Part shown: positions 17,301 through 24,968 of the stretch, piece by piece | Numbering within the stretch: the first letter of the stretch is position 1 | Layout of the letters: each line of letters begins with the position of its first letter | DNA from: Streptomyces tagetis | GTDB lineage: Bacteria; Actinomycetota; Actinomycetes; Streptomycetales; Streptomycetaceae | Reading direction: 5' to 3' | DNA length: 64,000 nt | Assembly: GCF_018069565.1 (NCBI RefSeq) | Contig: NZ_JAGPNL010000004.1 | Span: 248,001 to 312,000 of the forward strand | Made by a program: the position numbers and the translations under genes | Notes under the pieces: generated by a model | What the model was told of the DNA's origin: nothing | The model's database searches: none | The model's input: only the letters and a program-made list of their open reading frames with translations

Positions 17301-18149
17301 TCAGTGGGTGTAGAAGCCCTGCCCGCTCTTGCGGCCGATGTCACCGGCGTCCACCATCCGGCGCATCAGCTCCGGCGGGGCGAACTTCTCGTCCTGGGAC
17401 TCGGTGTAGATGTTGCTCGTGGCGTGCAGCAGGATGTCCACGCCCGTCAGGTCGGCGGTGGCCAGCGGCCCCATGGCGTGGCCGAAGCCCAGCTTGCAGG
17501 CGAGGTCGATGTCCTCGGCGCTGGCGACGCCCGACTCGTAGAGCCTGGCGGCCTCGACCACGAGGGCCGAGATCAGACGGGTGGTCACGAAGCCGGCGAC
17601 GTCGCGGTTGACGACGATGCAGGTCTTGCCGGTCGACTCGGCGAACTCCCGTGCGGTGGCGAGGGTTTCGTCACCGGTCTTGTAACCGCGCACCAGCTCG
17701 CACAGGCCCATCATGGGCACCGGCGAGAAGAAGTGGGTGCCGACGACCGCCTCCGGGCGCTCCGTCACGGCCGCGATCTTGGTGATCGGGATGGCGGAGG
17801 TGTTGGACGCGAGGATCGCCCCGTCCTTCACCAGTTTGTCGAGGGCGCGGAAGATCTCGTGCTTGACCTCCAGCTTCTCGAAGACCGCCTCGACGACGAC
17901 GTCCGCGTCGGCGGCGGCCTCCAGCTCGGTGGTCGCGGTGATGCGGGCGAGGGCGGCCTCGGCGTCGGCGGCCTCCATCCTCCCCTTGGCGACGAACTTG
18001 TCGTACGAGGCCCGGATGCCGTCGGTGCCGCGCCTGAGCGCCTCGTCGGTGACGTCCCGCAGGACGACCTCCCAGCCCGCCTGCGCGGAGACCTGGGCGA
18101 TGCCGGACCCCATGAGACCGGCTCCGATGACGGCGAGCTTCCGTGCCAC
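17301..18149 (-). CDS. 3-hydroxybutyryl-CoA dehydrogenase
   Basis: NAD(P)-dependent oxidation/reduction of 3-hydroxyacyl-CoA. The 282 residues have the Rossmann motif VIGAGLMGSGIAQ (residues 7-19), the substrate-site ASNTSAIPI (about 114-121), the catalytic His139 in GTHFFSPVP and Glu151 in LCELVRG, and end with KSGQGFYTH, all typical. The segment equivalent to FIVNRL reads AGFVTTRLISAL, so the usual Asn is a Thr here, which deserves comparison with homologues. It fits butyrate/acetoacetyl-CoA metabolism; no partner gene is directly adjacent. Confidence 0.92.
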   Translation of the reverse strand: MARKLAVIGAGLMGSGIAQVSAQAGWEVVLRDVTDEALRRGTDGIRASYDKFVAKGRMEAADAEAALARITATTELEAAADADVVVEAVFEKLEVKHEIFRALDKLVKDGAILASNTSAIPITKIAAVTERPEAVVGTHFFSPVPMMGLCELVRGYKTGDETLATAREFAESTGKTCIVVNRDVAGFVTTRLISALVVEAARLYESGVASAEDIDLACKLGFGHAMGPLATADLTGVDILLHATSNIYTESQDEKFAPPELMRRMVDAGDIGRKSGQGFYTH

Positions 18150-18582
18150 TGTGCGACTCCCCTGATGCGCGCTCCCGAGACCCCGTCGCCGCCCGTGCTC
18201 CGTACGCCGGCACCGCGGCTCCCGGCGGCGCCCGGCCCGTGCGGTGGCGGGGCCCGGAACGCCTTCGCGGCACGGCCGCGCACACCGGGGCGGCGCGGTG
18301 GGCGTGCGGACGGGAGGCGGCGGAGGGATCTACTCTCTCGGCCGGACATTAGCGGGCGGGAGGCCCTGTGTGACCGGTTAGTAACGCGCGTCACGTCTCA
18401 CATGACGGACATCACACCGGCGAGTGTCATTCCACGCCGCGTACGGCGTAGTTGAGCACCTTCCGGCGACCTCCGCGAGGGTCACGGCGTCGAAGCCGCG
18501 TTCGAGGAACGGCCCCGTGACCGTCGGCGGGCGGGCCTTCGGCGCCGTGAGGGGGTGAGGGCGGGCCCACTACGCTGGGGCC
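18150..18582. other. Divergent intergenic region without a gene
   Basis: 433 bp between the dehydrogenase (minus) and the adenosyltransferase (plus). It presumably holds both promoters. Short reading frames here are shadows with no ribosome site. I see no RNA gene or strong hairpin. Confidence 0.5.
18571..18576 (+). promoter_or_regulatory. Probable -10 box of leaderless adenosyltransferase transcript
   Basis: TACGCT ends 6 nt before the ATG at 18583 and no Shine-Dalgarno sequence is present in the gap, indicating a leaderless mRNA. Confidence 0.5.
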
Positions 18583-19155
18583 ATGGTCAAGCTGACGCGC
18601 ATCTACACCCGGACCGGCGACCAGGGCACCACCGCCCTCGGGGACATGAGCCGGGTCCCGAAGACCGACCTCAGGATCTCCGCGTACGCCGACGCCAACG
18701 AGGCCAACGCGGTCATCGGCACGGCCGTCGCCCTCGGCGCGCTGCCCGAGGAGGTCGTCGAGGTCCTCGTCCGCGTCCAGAACGACCTGTTCGACGTGGG
18801 CGCGGACCTGTCCACGCCGGTGGCGGAGAACCCGCCGTACCCGCCGCTGCGGGTCGAGCAGTTCTACGTCGACAGGCTGGAGGCCGACTGCGACCGCTTC
18901 CTGGCCGAGCTGGAGAAGCTGCGCTCCTTCATCCTGCCCGGCGGCACCCCGGGCGCGGCGCTGCTGCACCAGGCGTGCACGGTGGTCCGGCGCGCGGAGC
19001 GCTCCACCTGGGCGGCGCTGGAGGCGCACGGCGAGACGATGAACCCGCTGACGGCGACGTACCTCAACCGCCTGTCGGACCTGCTCTTCATCCTCGCCCG
19101 CACCGCCAACAAGGAGGTCGGGGACGTGCTGTGGGTGCCCGGCGGGGAGCGCTGA
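18583..19155 (+). CDS. PduO-type cob(I)alamin adenosyltransferase
   Basis: Transfers the adenosyl group of ATP to cob(I)alamin to make adenosylcobalamin, the cofactor of methylmalonyl-CoA mutase and related enzymes. The 190-residue helical protein has the ATP-binding N-terminus TRTGDQGTTALGD (residues 8-20) and the C-terminal conserved helices ACTVVRRAERSTW and YLNRLSDLLFILAR. This is a normal length for PduO type. It is probably leaderless. It is convergent with a membrane protein gene, separated by 27 bp without a clear terminator. Confidence 0.93.
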   Translation: MVKLTRIYTRTGDQGTTALGDMSRVPKTDLRISAYADANEANAVIGTAVALGALPEEVVEVLVRVQNDLFDVGADLSTPVAENPPYPPLRVEQFYVDRLEADCDRFLAELEKLRSFILPGGTPGAALLHQACTVVRRAERSTWAALEAHGETMNPLTATYLNRLSDLLFILARTANKEVGDVLWVPGGER

Positions 19156-19182
19156 GGCAGACGCCGCCCGGCCCGGAGGCCG

Positions 19183-19767
19183 TCACCGGCGGGCGCCCTC
19201 ACCGTCCCCGCCCCGGGCTGCCGGGGCCGTCCCGGCGGGGGCCTTCTTCGGAAAGACCAGGTAGGTCAGCGCGATCAGGCCGTGGATCAGGGTGACCCTC
19301 CAGGCCATCGCCTGCCAGCTCTCCAGCGGGCCGGTTCGGGCGGGATCGCCCACGTACCACATCGCGGCCCGCAGCAGCACGGTCGCCGTGACCGCGCCGA
19401 GCAGGGTGCCGAGCCAGACCACGCCCTCGTGGCGCGCGCGGGGCAGGCCGTGACGGGGCGGACCGGCCGGCTTCGGCCGCCCGCCCAGCCGGTGGGCGGC
19501 GTGGCCGTCGAGCCAGCGCACGGTGCGGTGACCGTGGCCGACGGTGTAGCCGATGTAGAGCGCCGCGAGGCCGTGCGCCCAGTCCGGTGCGGCACCCGCG
19601 CGCAGGTCCAGCGCGGTGGCCACCAGGAGCACGACCTCCAGCAGCGGCTCGCACAGCAGCAGCGCCAGGCCCGTGCGGGGCATCCGCAGCAGGTAGCGGC
19701 AGGCCAGCCCGGCCGCCAGCAGCACCCAGAAGCCGGTCTCACAGGCGATGATCAGCGCGACGATCAC
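19183..19767 (-). CDS. Hypothetical integral membrane protein
   Basis: 194 residues from a GTG at 19767 preceded by GAGGGGAG on the minus strand. Hydrophobic segments are VIVALIIACETGFWVLLAAG, LALLLCEPLLEVVLLVATAL, VVWLGTLLGAVTATVLLRAA and VTLIHGLIALTYLVF, separated by Arg/Pro-rich loops. The C-terminus is charged. It is divergent from chiS. I do not recognise a functional family, and a link to the chitinase regulator is only positional. Confidence 0.7.
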   Translation of the reverse strand: MIVALIIACETGFWVLLAAGLACRYLLRMPRTGLALLLCEPLLEVVLLVATALDLRAGAAPDWAHGLAALYIGYTVGHGHRTVRWLDGHAAHRLGGRPKPAGPPRHGLPRARHEGVVWLGTLLGAVTATVLLRAAMWYVGDPARTGPLESWQAMAWRVTLIHGLIALTYLVFPKKAPAGTAPAARGGDGEGARR

Positions 19768-19920
19768 GGTTGGCTCCCCTCGGTCACCCCTCCAGCCTCC
19801 CGTGCCGTCCGGGCCCGGACGTCGTCGCCGGTGACGACCTTCCGGTACATCGAAAGTCGCACCCCGCGACCCTCCCGGGGCAGCAGGCGGACCGCCCGGG
19901 GGCCGTGTTGGATGGAAGCC

Positions 19921-21123
19921 ATGGCCGTACGACTCCCCCGCCCGCACCGCTTCGACGTGTGCGCCGCGGTCGCCGGACTGCTCGGCGGCCTGCTCCTGGC
20001 CGCCCTCGGGCTGGGCGTACGGCGCTCCACGGAGCCGCTCGTGCTCCTCCCCGGCACCTGGCCGCTGCTGGTCCCGCTCGCCGTGACGGCCGGCTGCGAG
20101 CTGCTGCGCCGCACCGCCCCGCGCACCGGACTGCTGGTCGGCACCGCGGCGCTCGCCGCGGACACGACGACCCAGGGCAGCCTGGCCACGGTGGTGATGT
20201 ACACCGACCTGATGTACTCCGCGGTCCTCTACGGCCCGCCCGGCCCGGCCCGCCGCCTCCCGTGGATCACCGCCCTGCTGACGGTGGCCGCGACGGTCGT
20301 GCCGTACGCCGTGTGGCGGGTGCCCGAGGCGCTCCTGGTGGGCGTCCTCGTCGGCGTCGTCTCGTTCACGCCCGCCTCCACCGGACTGATCGTGCGCAAC
20401 CACCGGGAGGCCGCCGAGGCCGCCTCGCTGCGCGCCGAACAGACCGCGCTGCTCGCGGAGATGGACCGGGTCCAGGCGGTGACCGCGGAACGCTCCCGGA
20501 TGGCCCGCGAGTTGCACGACCTGGTCGCCAACCACCTCTCCGCGATCGCCATCCACTCCACCGCCGCCCTCTCCATCGAGGAACCCGCGACCACCCGGCG
20601 GGCGCTCGGCGTCATCCGGGAGAACAGCGTGGCGGGACTGGCCGAGATGCGCCGGCTCATCGGCATCCTGCGCGAACCCGGCGGCGCCGGACCGGCGGCC
20701 CCCGAGGCGGACCCGGTCGCCCCCACCCTGGACGGGCTCGGCGCGCTGGTCGGCGCCGCCCGCGCCAACGGGCTGGACGTCGCCCTGACGGCGGACCACG
20801 GCGAGGGACTGCCGGCGCCGGTCGGACTGGCCGCGTACCGGATCGTGCAGGAGTCGCTCACCAACGCGCTCAAGCACGCCTCGCCGGGCCGGGTGGAGGT
20901 GGTGCTGCGCCGCCGGGACGGCGCGCTGCGCGTCGAGGTGACCAGCCCCTACGCCGGTGACGGCGCCCCGCGCGCCCCCGGTTCCGGGGCCGGACTGACC
21001 GGGATGCGGGAGCGGGCCGGGCTGCTGCACGGCACCTTCGCGGCCGGACCTCTCCCGGCGCCGGGCGGCACCCTCTGGTCCGTGCGCGCCGTGCTCCCCC
21101 TCACCGAAGGAGACCTCCCGTGA
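19921..21123 (+). CDS. chiS: Sensor histidine kinase ChiS (NarL-class)
   Basis: 400-residue membrane sensor kinase from the ATG at 19921 (GGATGGAAG upstream; the ATG at 19912 is less likely). The N-terminal 155 residues contain about five hydrophobic segments. The HisKA_3 dimerisation box is ERSRMARELHDLVANHLSAI with phospho-acceptor His199. The ATPase domain has VQESLTNALKHA (N box) and GAGLTGMRERAGLLHG (G box). It overlaps the response regulator start by 4 bp (GTGA). It lies directly upstream of chiR-chiC as in S. coelicolor, where the pair controls chitinase C; ligand sensing of chitin oligomers is inferred from that. Confidence 0.88.
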   Translation: MAVRLPRPHRFDVCAAVAGLLGGLLLAALGLGVRRSTEPLVLLPGTWPLLVPLAVTAGCELLRRTAPRTGLLVGTAALAADTTTQGSLATVVMYTDLMYSAVLYGPPGPARRLPWITALLTVAATVVPYAVWRVPEALLVGVLVGVVSFTPASTGLIVRNHREAAEAASLRAEQTALLAEMDRVQAVTAERSRMARELHDLVANHLSAIAIHSTAALSIEEPATTRRALGVIRENSVAGLAEMRRLIGILREPGGAGPAAPEADPVAPTLDGLGALVGAARANGLDVALTADHGEGLPAPVGLAAYRIVQESLTNALKHASPGRVEVVLRRRDGALRVEVTSPYAGDGAPRAPGSGAGLTGMRERAGLLHGTFAAGPLPAPGGTLWSVRAVLPLTEGDLP

Positions 21124-21761
21124 TCCGCGTCCTGGTCGTCGAGGACCAGTCGGCCGTCCGCGCCGGACTGGTGCTCATCCTGGACAGCGCCCCCGACATC
21201 GAGGTCGTCGCGGAGGCCGCGGACGGCGAGCGGGCGGTGGCGCTCGCCCGCGAACTGCGGCCGGACGTGGTGCTGATGGACGTGCGGATGCCCCGGCTGG
21301 ACGGGGTGTCGGCGACCCGGCTGGTCGTCGGCGAGGGGCTGGCGGACGTCCTGGTGCTGACCACCTTCGACCTGGACGAGTACGTGTTCGGGGCGCTGCG
21401 GGCGGGGGCCGCCGGGTTCCTGCTGAAGAACACCGAGGCCGCGGCGCTGATCGACGCCGTACGCACGGTGGCGGCCGGTGAGGGCGTCGTCGCCCCGGCC
21501 GTCACCCGGCGGCTGATCGCCGAGTTCGCCGCGCGCCCGGCGCCGGGTCCGGCCGCCGATCCCGCGGTGCTGCGGGAGCTGACGCGGCGTGAGCGCGAGG
21601 TGCTGTCCTGCCTCGGCGAGGGACTGTCCAACGCGGCGATCGGCGGGCGCCTGGACATGGCGGAGGCCACGGTGAAGACGCACGTCAGCCGTCTGCTGGC
21701 CAAGCTGGGACTGCGCAGCCGGGTCCAAGCGGCCGTGCTCGCCAGGGAGTTGGACGTCTAG
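21120..21761 (+). CDS. chiR: Response regulator ChiR (NarL/LuxR family)
   Basis: 213 residues from the GTG at 21120 overlapping the chiS stop. The receiver domain has the acidic pair Glu8/Asp9, phospho-acceptor Asp54 (VVLMDVRMP) and the KNT segment LLKNTEAAAL. The C-terminal LuxR helix-turn-helix is LTRREREVLSCLGEGLSNA ... AEATVKTHVSRLLAKLG. In S. coelicolor, ChiR is known to activate chiC; here chiC begins 230 bp downstream behind the direct-repeat promoter. Confidence 0.9.
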   Translation: MIRVLVVEDQSAVRAGLVLILDSAPDIEVVAEAADGERAVALARELRPDVVLMDVRMPRLDGVSATRLVVGEGLADVLVLTTFDLDEYVFGALRAGAAGFLLKNTEAAALIDAVRTVAAGEGVVAPAVTRRLIAEFAARPAPGPAADPAVLRELTRREREVLSCLGEGLSNAAIGGRLDMAEATVKTHVSRLLAKLGLRSRVQAAVLARELDV

Positions 21762-21779
21762 TCACCCTCCGTCCCGCAC

Positions 21780-21821
21780 TGGTCCAGACCTCTTGACCTC
21801 TGGTCCAGACCTTTCTATCCT
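21780..21821 (+). promoter_or_regulatory. chiC promoter with chitinase-type direct repeats
   Basis: Two perfect 12-bp direct repeats TGGTCCAGACCT at 21780-21791 and 21801-21812, 21 bp apart, flank a -35 box TTGACC (21793-21798). The -10 box TATCCT (21816-21821) is 17 bp downstream. Direct repeats of this kind overlapping the promoter are established in Streptomyces chitinase genes as the site for chitin induction and glucose repression. Confidence 0.92.
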
Positions 21822-21991
21822 CGCGGCACTGCGGGCATGCGGCTCAGTCATGTCCACAGCAACATCCCCACAGCCGGAGGGACGCGACGGTGGCGAGACC
21901 GCGAACGCGCTGGGCCCGGAGGGCTGAGCGGGGTCGCGGCTCTCGCGCCGGCCGGCAGCTCCCTGCGGCGCAGACGAAGAGGAGGCGCAGG

Positions 21992-23815
21992 ATGCGCTTC
22001 AGACACAGAGCCGCGGCGCTGGCCGCGACCCTGGCCCTTCCCCTGGCCGGTCTGGTCGGGCTCGCCAGCCCCGCCCAGGCCGCGACGAGCGCGACGGCGA
22101 CCTTCACCAAGAGCTCCGACTGGGGCACCGGCTTCGGCGCGAGCTGGACGGTGAAGAACACCGGCACCACCACGATCGACTCCTGGACCGTCGAGTGGGA
22201 CTTCCCCTCGGGCACCAAGGTCACCTCCGCCTGGGACGCCACGGTCACCAACTCCGGTGACCACTGGACCGCCAAGAACGTCGGCTGGAACGGCACCCTG
22301 GCCCCCGGGGCCACCGTCTCCTTCGGCTTCAACGGCAGCGGCCCCGGCTCCCCCTCCGGCTGCAAAATCAACGGCGGTAGCTGCGACGGCGGTTCCGTCC
22401 CTGGCGACGAGGCCCCCTCCGCCCCCGGCACCCCGGTCGCCTCGAACATCACCGACACCTCGGTGAAGCTCACCTGGTCGGCCGCCACCGACGACAAGGG
22501 CGTCAAGAACTACGACGTGCTGCGCGACGGTGCCAAGGTCGCCACCGTGACCGGCACCACGTACACCGACACCGGCCTGGCCAAGGGCACCGACTACTCC
22601 TACGCCGTCCAGGCCCGCGACACCGCCGACCAGACCGGCCCGGTCAGCGGCGCCGTCTCCGTGCGCACCACCGGCGGCGACGACGGCGGCAACCCGGGCG
22701 GCGGCGGCAAGGTCAAGCTCGGCTACTTCACCAACTGGGGCGTCTACGGGCGCGACTACCACGTGAAGAACCTGGTCACCTCCGGCTCCGCCGAGAAGAT
22801 CACGCACATCAACTACGCCTTCGGCAACGTCCAGGGCGGCAAGTGCACCATCGGCGACTCCTACGCCGACTACGAGAAGGCGTACACCGCCGACCAGTCC
22901 GTCGACGGCGTCGCCGACACCTGGGACCAGCCGCTGCGCGGCAACTTCAACCAGCTCCGCAAGCTCAAGGCCAAGTACCCGCACATCAAGGTGCTGTACT
23001 CCTTCGGCGGCTGGACCTGGTCCGGTGGCTTCCCCGACGCGGTGAAGAACCCGGCGGCCTTCGCCAAGTCCTGCCGCGACCTGGTCGAGGACCCGCGCTG
23101 GGCCGACGTCTTCGACGGCATCGACCTGGACTGGGAGTACCCCAACGCCTGCGGCCTGACCTGTGACACCAGCGGCCCGAACACCATCACCGCGATGATG
23201 AAGGCCATGCGCGCCGAGTTCGGCAACGACCTGGTCACCGCCGCCGTCACGGCGGACGGCTCCAGCGGCGGCAAGATCGACGCGGCCGACTACGGCGGCG
23301 CCGCCCAGTACCTCGACTGGTACAACGTGATGACGTACGACTTCTTCGGCGCCTGGGAGAAGAACGGCCCGACCGCTCCCCACTCGCCGCTGACCTCGTA
23401 CTCCGGCATCCCGCAGTCCGGCTTCACCTCGGCCGACGCGATCGCCAAGTTCACGTCCAAGGGCGTGCCCGCCAAGAAGCTCCTGCTCGGCATCGGCTTC
23501 TACGGCCGCGGCTGGACCGGCGTGACCCAGGCCGCCCCGGGCGGCACCGCGACCGGCCCGGCGACCGGCACCTACGAGTCCGGTATCGAGGACTACAAGG
23601 TCCTCAAGAACACCTGCCCGGCCACCGGCACCATCGCCGGCACGGCCTACGCCCACTGCGGCACCAACTGGTGGTCCTACGACACCCCCGCCACCGTGAA
23701 GTCCAAGATGGCCTGGTCCAAGCAGCAGGGCCTGGGCGGCGCGTTCTTCTGGGAGTTCAGCGGTGACACCGCGAGCGGCGAGCTGGTCGGCGCCATCGAC
23801 AGCGGCCTGAAGTAA
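21992..23815 (+). CDS. chiC: Secreted chitinase C (CBM2 - FnIII - GH18)
   Basis: Extracellular endochitinase of 607 residues from the ATG at 21992, with AGGAGG-type site GGAGGCGCAGG upstream. Signal peptide about 1-30 ending SPAQA before ATSATATF. Residues 32-131 form a family 2 carbohydrate-binding module, with aromatic residues in SWTVKNTG and HWTAKNVGWNG. Residues 142-228 form a fibronectin type III domain, then a Gly-rich linker. Residues 240-607 are the GH18 catalytic domain with FDGIDLDWEYP, catalytic Glu382 and partners Asp378 and Asp380, and YNVMTYDFFGAW. Controlled by the repeats upstream and by ChiS-ChiR. Confidence 0.96.
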   Translation: MRFRHRAAALAATLALPLAGLVGLASPAQAATSATATFTKSSDWGTGFGASWTVKNTGTTTIDSWTVEWDFPSGTKVTSAWDATVTNSGDHWTAKNVGWNGTLAPGATVSFGFNGSGPGSPSGCKINGGSCDGGSVPGDEAPSAPGTPVASNITDTSVKLTWSAATDDKGVKNYDVLRDGAKVATVTGTTYTDTGLAKGTDYSYAVQARDTADQTGPVSGAVSVRTTGGDDGGNPGGGGKVKLGYFTNWGVYGRDYHVKNLVTSGSAEKITHINYAFGNVQGGKCTIGDSYADYEKAYTADQSVDGVADTWDQPLRGNFNQLRKLKAKYPHIKVLYSFGGWTWSGGFPDAVKNPAAFAKSCRDLVEDPRWADVFDGIDLDWEYPNACGLTCDTSGPNTITAMMKAMRAEFGNDLVTAAVTADGSSGGKIDAADYGGAAQYLDWYNVMTYDFFGAWEKNGPTAPHSPLTSYSGIPQSGFTSADAIAKFTSKGVPAKKLLLGIGFYGRGWTGVTQAAPGGTATGPATGTYESGIEDYKVLKNTCPATGTIAGTAYAHCGTNWWSYDTPATVKSKMAWSKQQGLGGAFFWEFSGDTASGELVGAIDSGLK

Positions 23816-23854
23816 GCGAACGGAAGTAAGCGAACGGAAGTAAGCGAACGGAAG
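23813..23854 (+). repeat. Three perfect 14-bp tandem repeats starting at the chiC stop codon
   Basis: TAAGCGAACGGAAG is repeated three times head to tail (23813, 23827, 23841), followed by a partial TAAGCC. The first copy begins exactly with the chiC stop codon TAA, so the stop region itself has been amplified between the gene and its terminator. Confidence 0.95.
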
Positions 23855-23860
23855 TAAGCC

Positions 23861-23890
23861 GGTCCCCCCGGACTCCGGTCCGGGGGGACC
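23861..23890 (+). terminator. chiC terminator
   Basis: A 13-bp stem (GGTCCCCCCGGAC against GTCCGGGGGGACC) with a 4-nt loop lies 45 bp after the chiC stop, right behind the tandem repeats. It sits between convergent genes and could serve both. Confidence 0.85.
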
Positions 23891-23906
23891 TTCACGCACG
23901 GGCGCG

Positions 23907-24353
23907 CTACGCCACGTTCACCCGCTGGCCCGGAGGGGCTGCCTCCAGCCAGGCGAGGAAGCCGGTCAGCGCGTCCTCGCTCATCGCCAGTTCGAGCCGG
24001 ACGCCCCGGTGCAGACAGGCGAGGATCACCGCGTCGGAGAGCAGCGCCAGCTCCTCCTCCCCGTCGGGTACCCGGCGGCCCGCCACCTCGATCGCGGACC
24101 GCTCCAGCACCCGGCGCGGCCGGAAGGAGTACGAGAAGACGCGGTACCACTCGACCCGGTCGCCGTTGTAGCGGGCCACACCGTAGGCCCAGCCCTTGCC
24201 GCCGGCGTCGCCCTCCTCGGGGGCCTCCCAGCGCAGGGAACAGTCGAAGGTGCCCCCCGAGCGCTGGATCAGCCGGCGGCGCAGACCGAAGACGAACAGC
24301 CCCGTCACCACCAGGGCGACGACGATTCCGCACACGGTCAGAGCGAGGACCAT
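23907..24353 (-). CDS. DUF2550 membrane-anchored protein
   Basis: 148 residues from the ATG at 24353 (an in-frame GTG at 24359 is an alternative; GAGGAGG precedes both). One N-terminal transmembrane helix (LALTVCGIVVALVVTGLFVFGL) is followed by a basic stop-transfer RRRLIQR and a soluble domain with GTFDCSLRW, WAYGVARYNGDRVEWYRVFSYSFRP and the C-terminal ALTGFLAWLEAAP. This is the DUF2550 family found next to the atp operon in actinobacteria. The function is unknown. It lies 130 bp downstream of atpC, behind the operon terminator. Confidence 0.85.
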   Translation of the reverse strand: MVLALTVCGIVVALVVTGLFVFGLRRRLIQRSGGTFDCSLRWEAPEEGDAGGKGWAYGVARYNGDRVEWYRVFSYSFRPRRVLERSAIEVAGRRVPDGEEELALLSDAVILACLHRGVRLELAMSEDALTGFLAWLEAAPPGQRVNVA

Positions 24354-24409
24354 CGGCACCGACCTCCTCGTCTCCTAGGTAACGGAACGGAAAAAACACC
24401 CGCATTCAC

Positions 24410-24457
24410 CTCAGCCGCGGCCGGTACCGGATTGCTCCGGTACCGGCCGCGGCTGAG
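24410..24457 (-). terminator. Terminator of the ATP synthase operon
   Basis: A perfect 21-bp inverted repeat with a 6-nt loop (ATTGCT on the plus strand) begins 26 bp after the atpC stop. The stem starts CTCAGCCGCGGCCGG. It has no run of U. The A-rich GGAAAAAACACC beyond it (plus strand) gives a short U-rich stretch in the minus-strand transcript. Confidence 0.9.
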
Positions 24458-24482
24458 TGACGTCATCGCACGGCCGGCTGGA

Positions 24483-24857
24483 TCAGCTCGCCGTCACCGT
24501 GCGCAGTCGCACCTCCGCGCGGCGGGCGGCGTGCACGTCGCCCTCCGCCTTGGCGCGCTGCAATTCCTGCTCGATCCGCTTGGCGTCGATCTCGTCGGCG
24601 AGTTCGGCGGTCTCCGCCAGCAGCGACAGCTTGTTGTCCGCGAAGGAGATGAAACCGCCGTGCACCGCGGCGACGACCGTCTCACCTTCACTCGTACGGA
24701 TGGTCACGGGGCCCGATTCCAGCACACCGAGCAGCGGCTGGTGACCGGGCATGACGCCGATGTCGCCGGACGTGGTGCGCGCGACGACCAGGGTGGCCTC
24801 GCCGGACCAGACCTGGCGGTCGGCGGCGACGAGCTCGACGTGCAGCTCAGCAGCCAA
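24483..24857 (-). CDS. atpC: ATP synthase epsilon subunit
   Basis: Central-stalk subunit of F1, 124 residues, starting from a TTG at 24857 with GAGGAG upstream. The N-terminal beta-sandwich carries VMPGHQPLLGVLESGPVTI and the C-terminal helical pair is LADEIDAKRIEQELQRAKAE. It is the last gene of the operon, 111 bp after atpD. Normal length. Confidence 0.95.
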   Translation of the reverse strand: MAAELHVELVAADRQVWSGEATLVVARTTSGDIGVMPGHQPLLGVLESGPVTIRTSEGETVVAAVHGGFISFADNKLSLLAETAELADEIDAKRIEQELQRAKAEGDVHAARRAEVRLRTVTAS

Positions 24858-24968
24858 GGGTGGCTCCTCGGGTCACCACCCGGCGGGACTGCCGGGTGTT
24901 GGGGTCGATTCTAAGGGGCGTGACCGAGGGGGCGGGACCGCACCCGCCCCCTCGGGTGAGCGCGTGGC

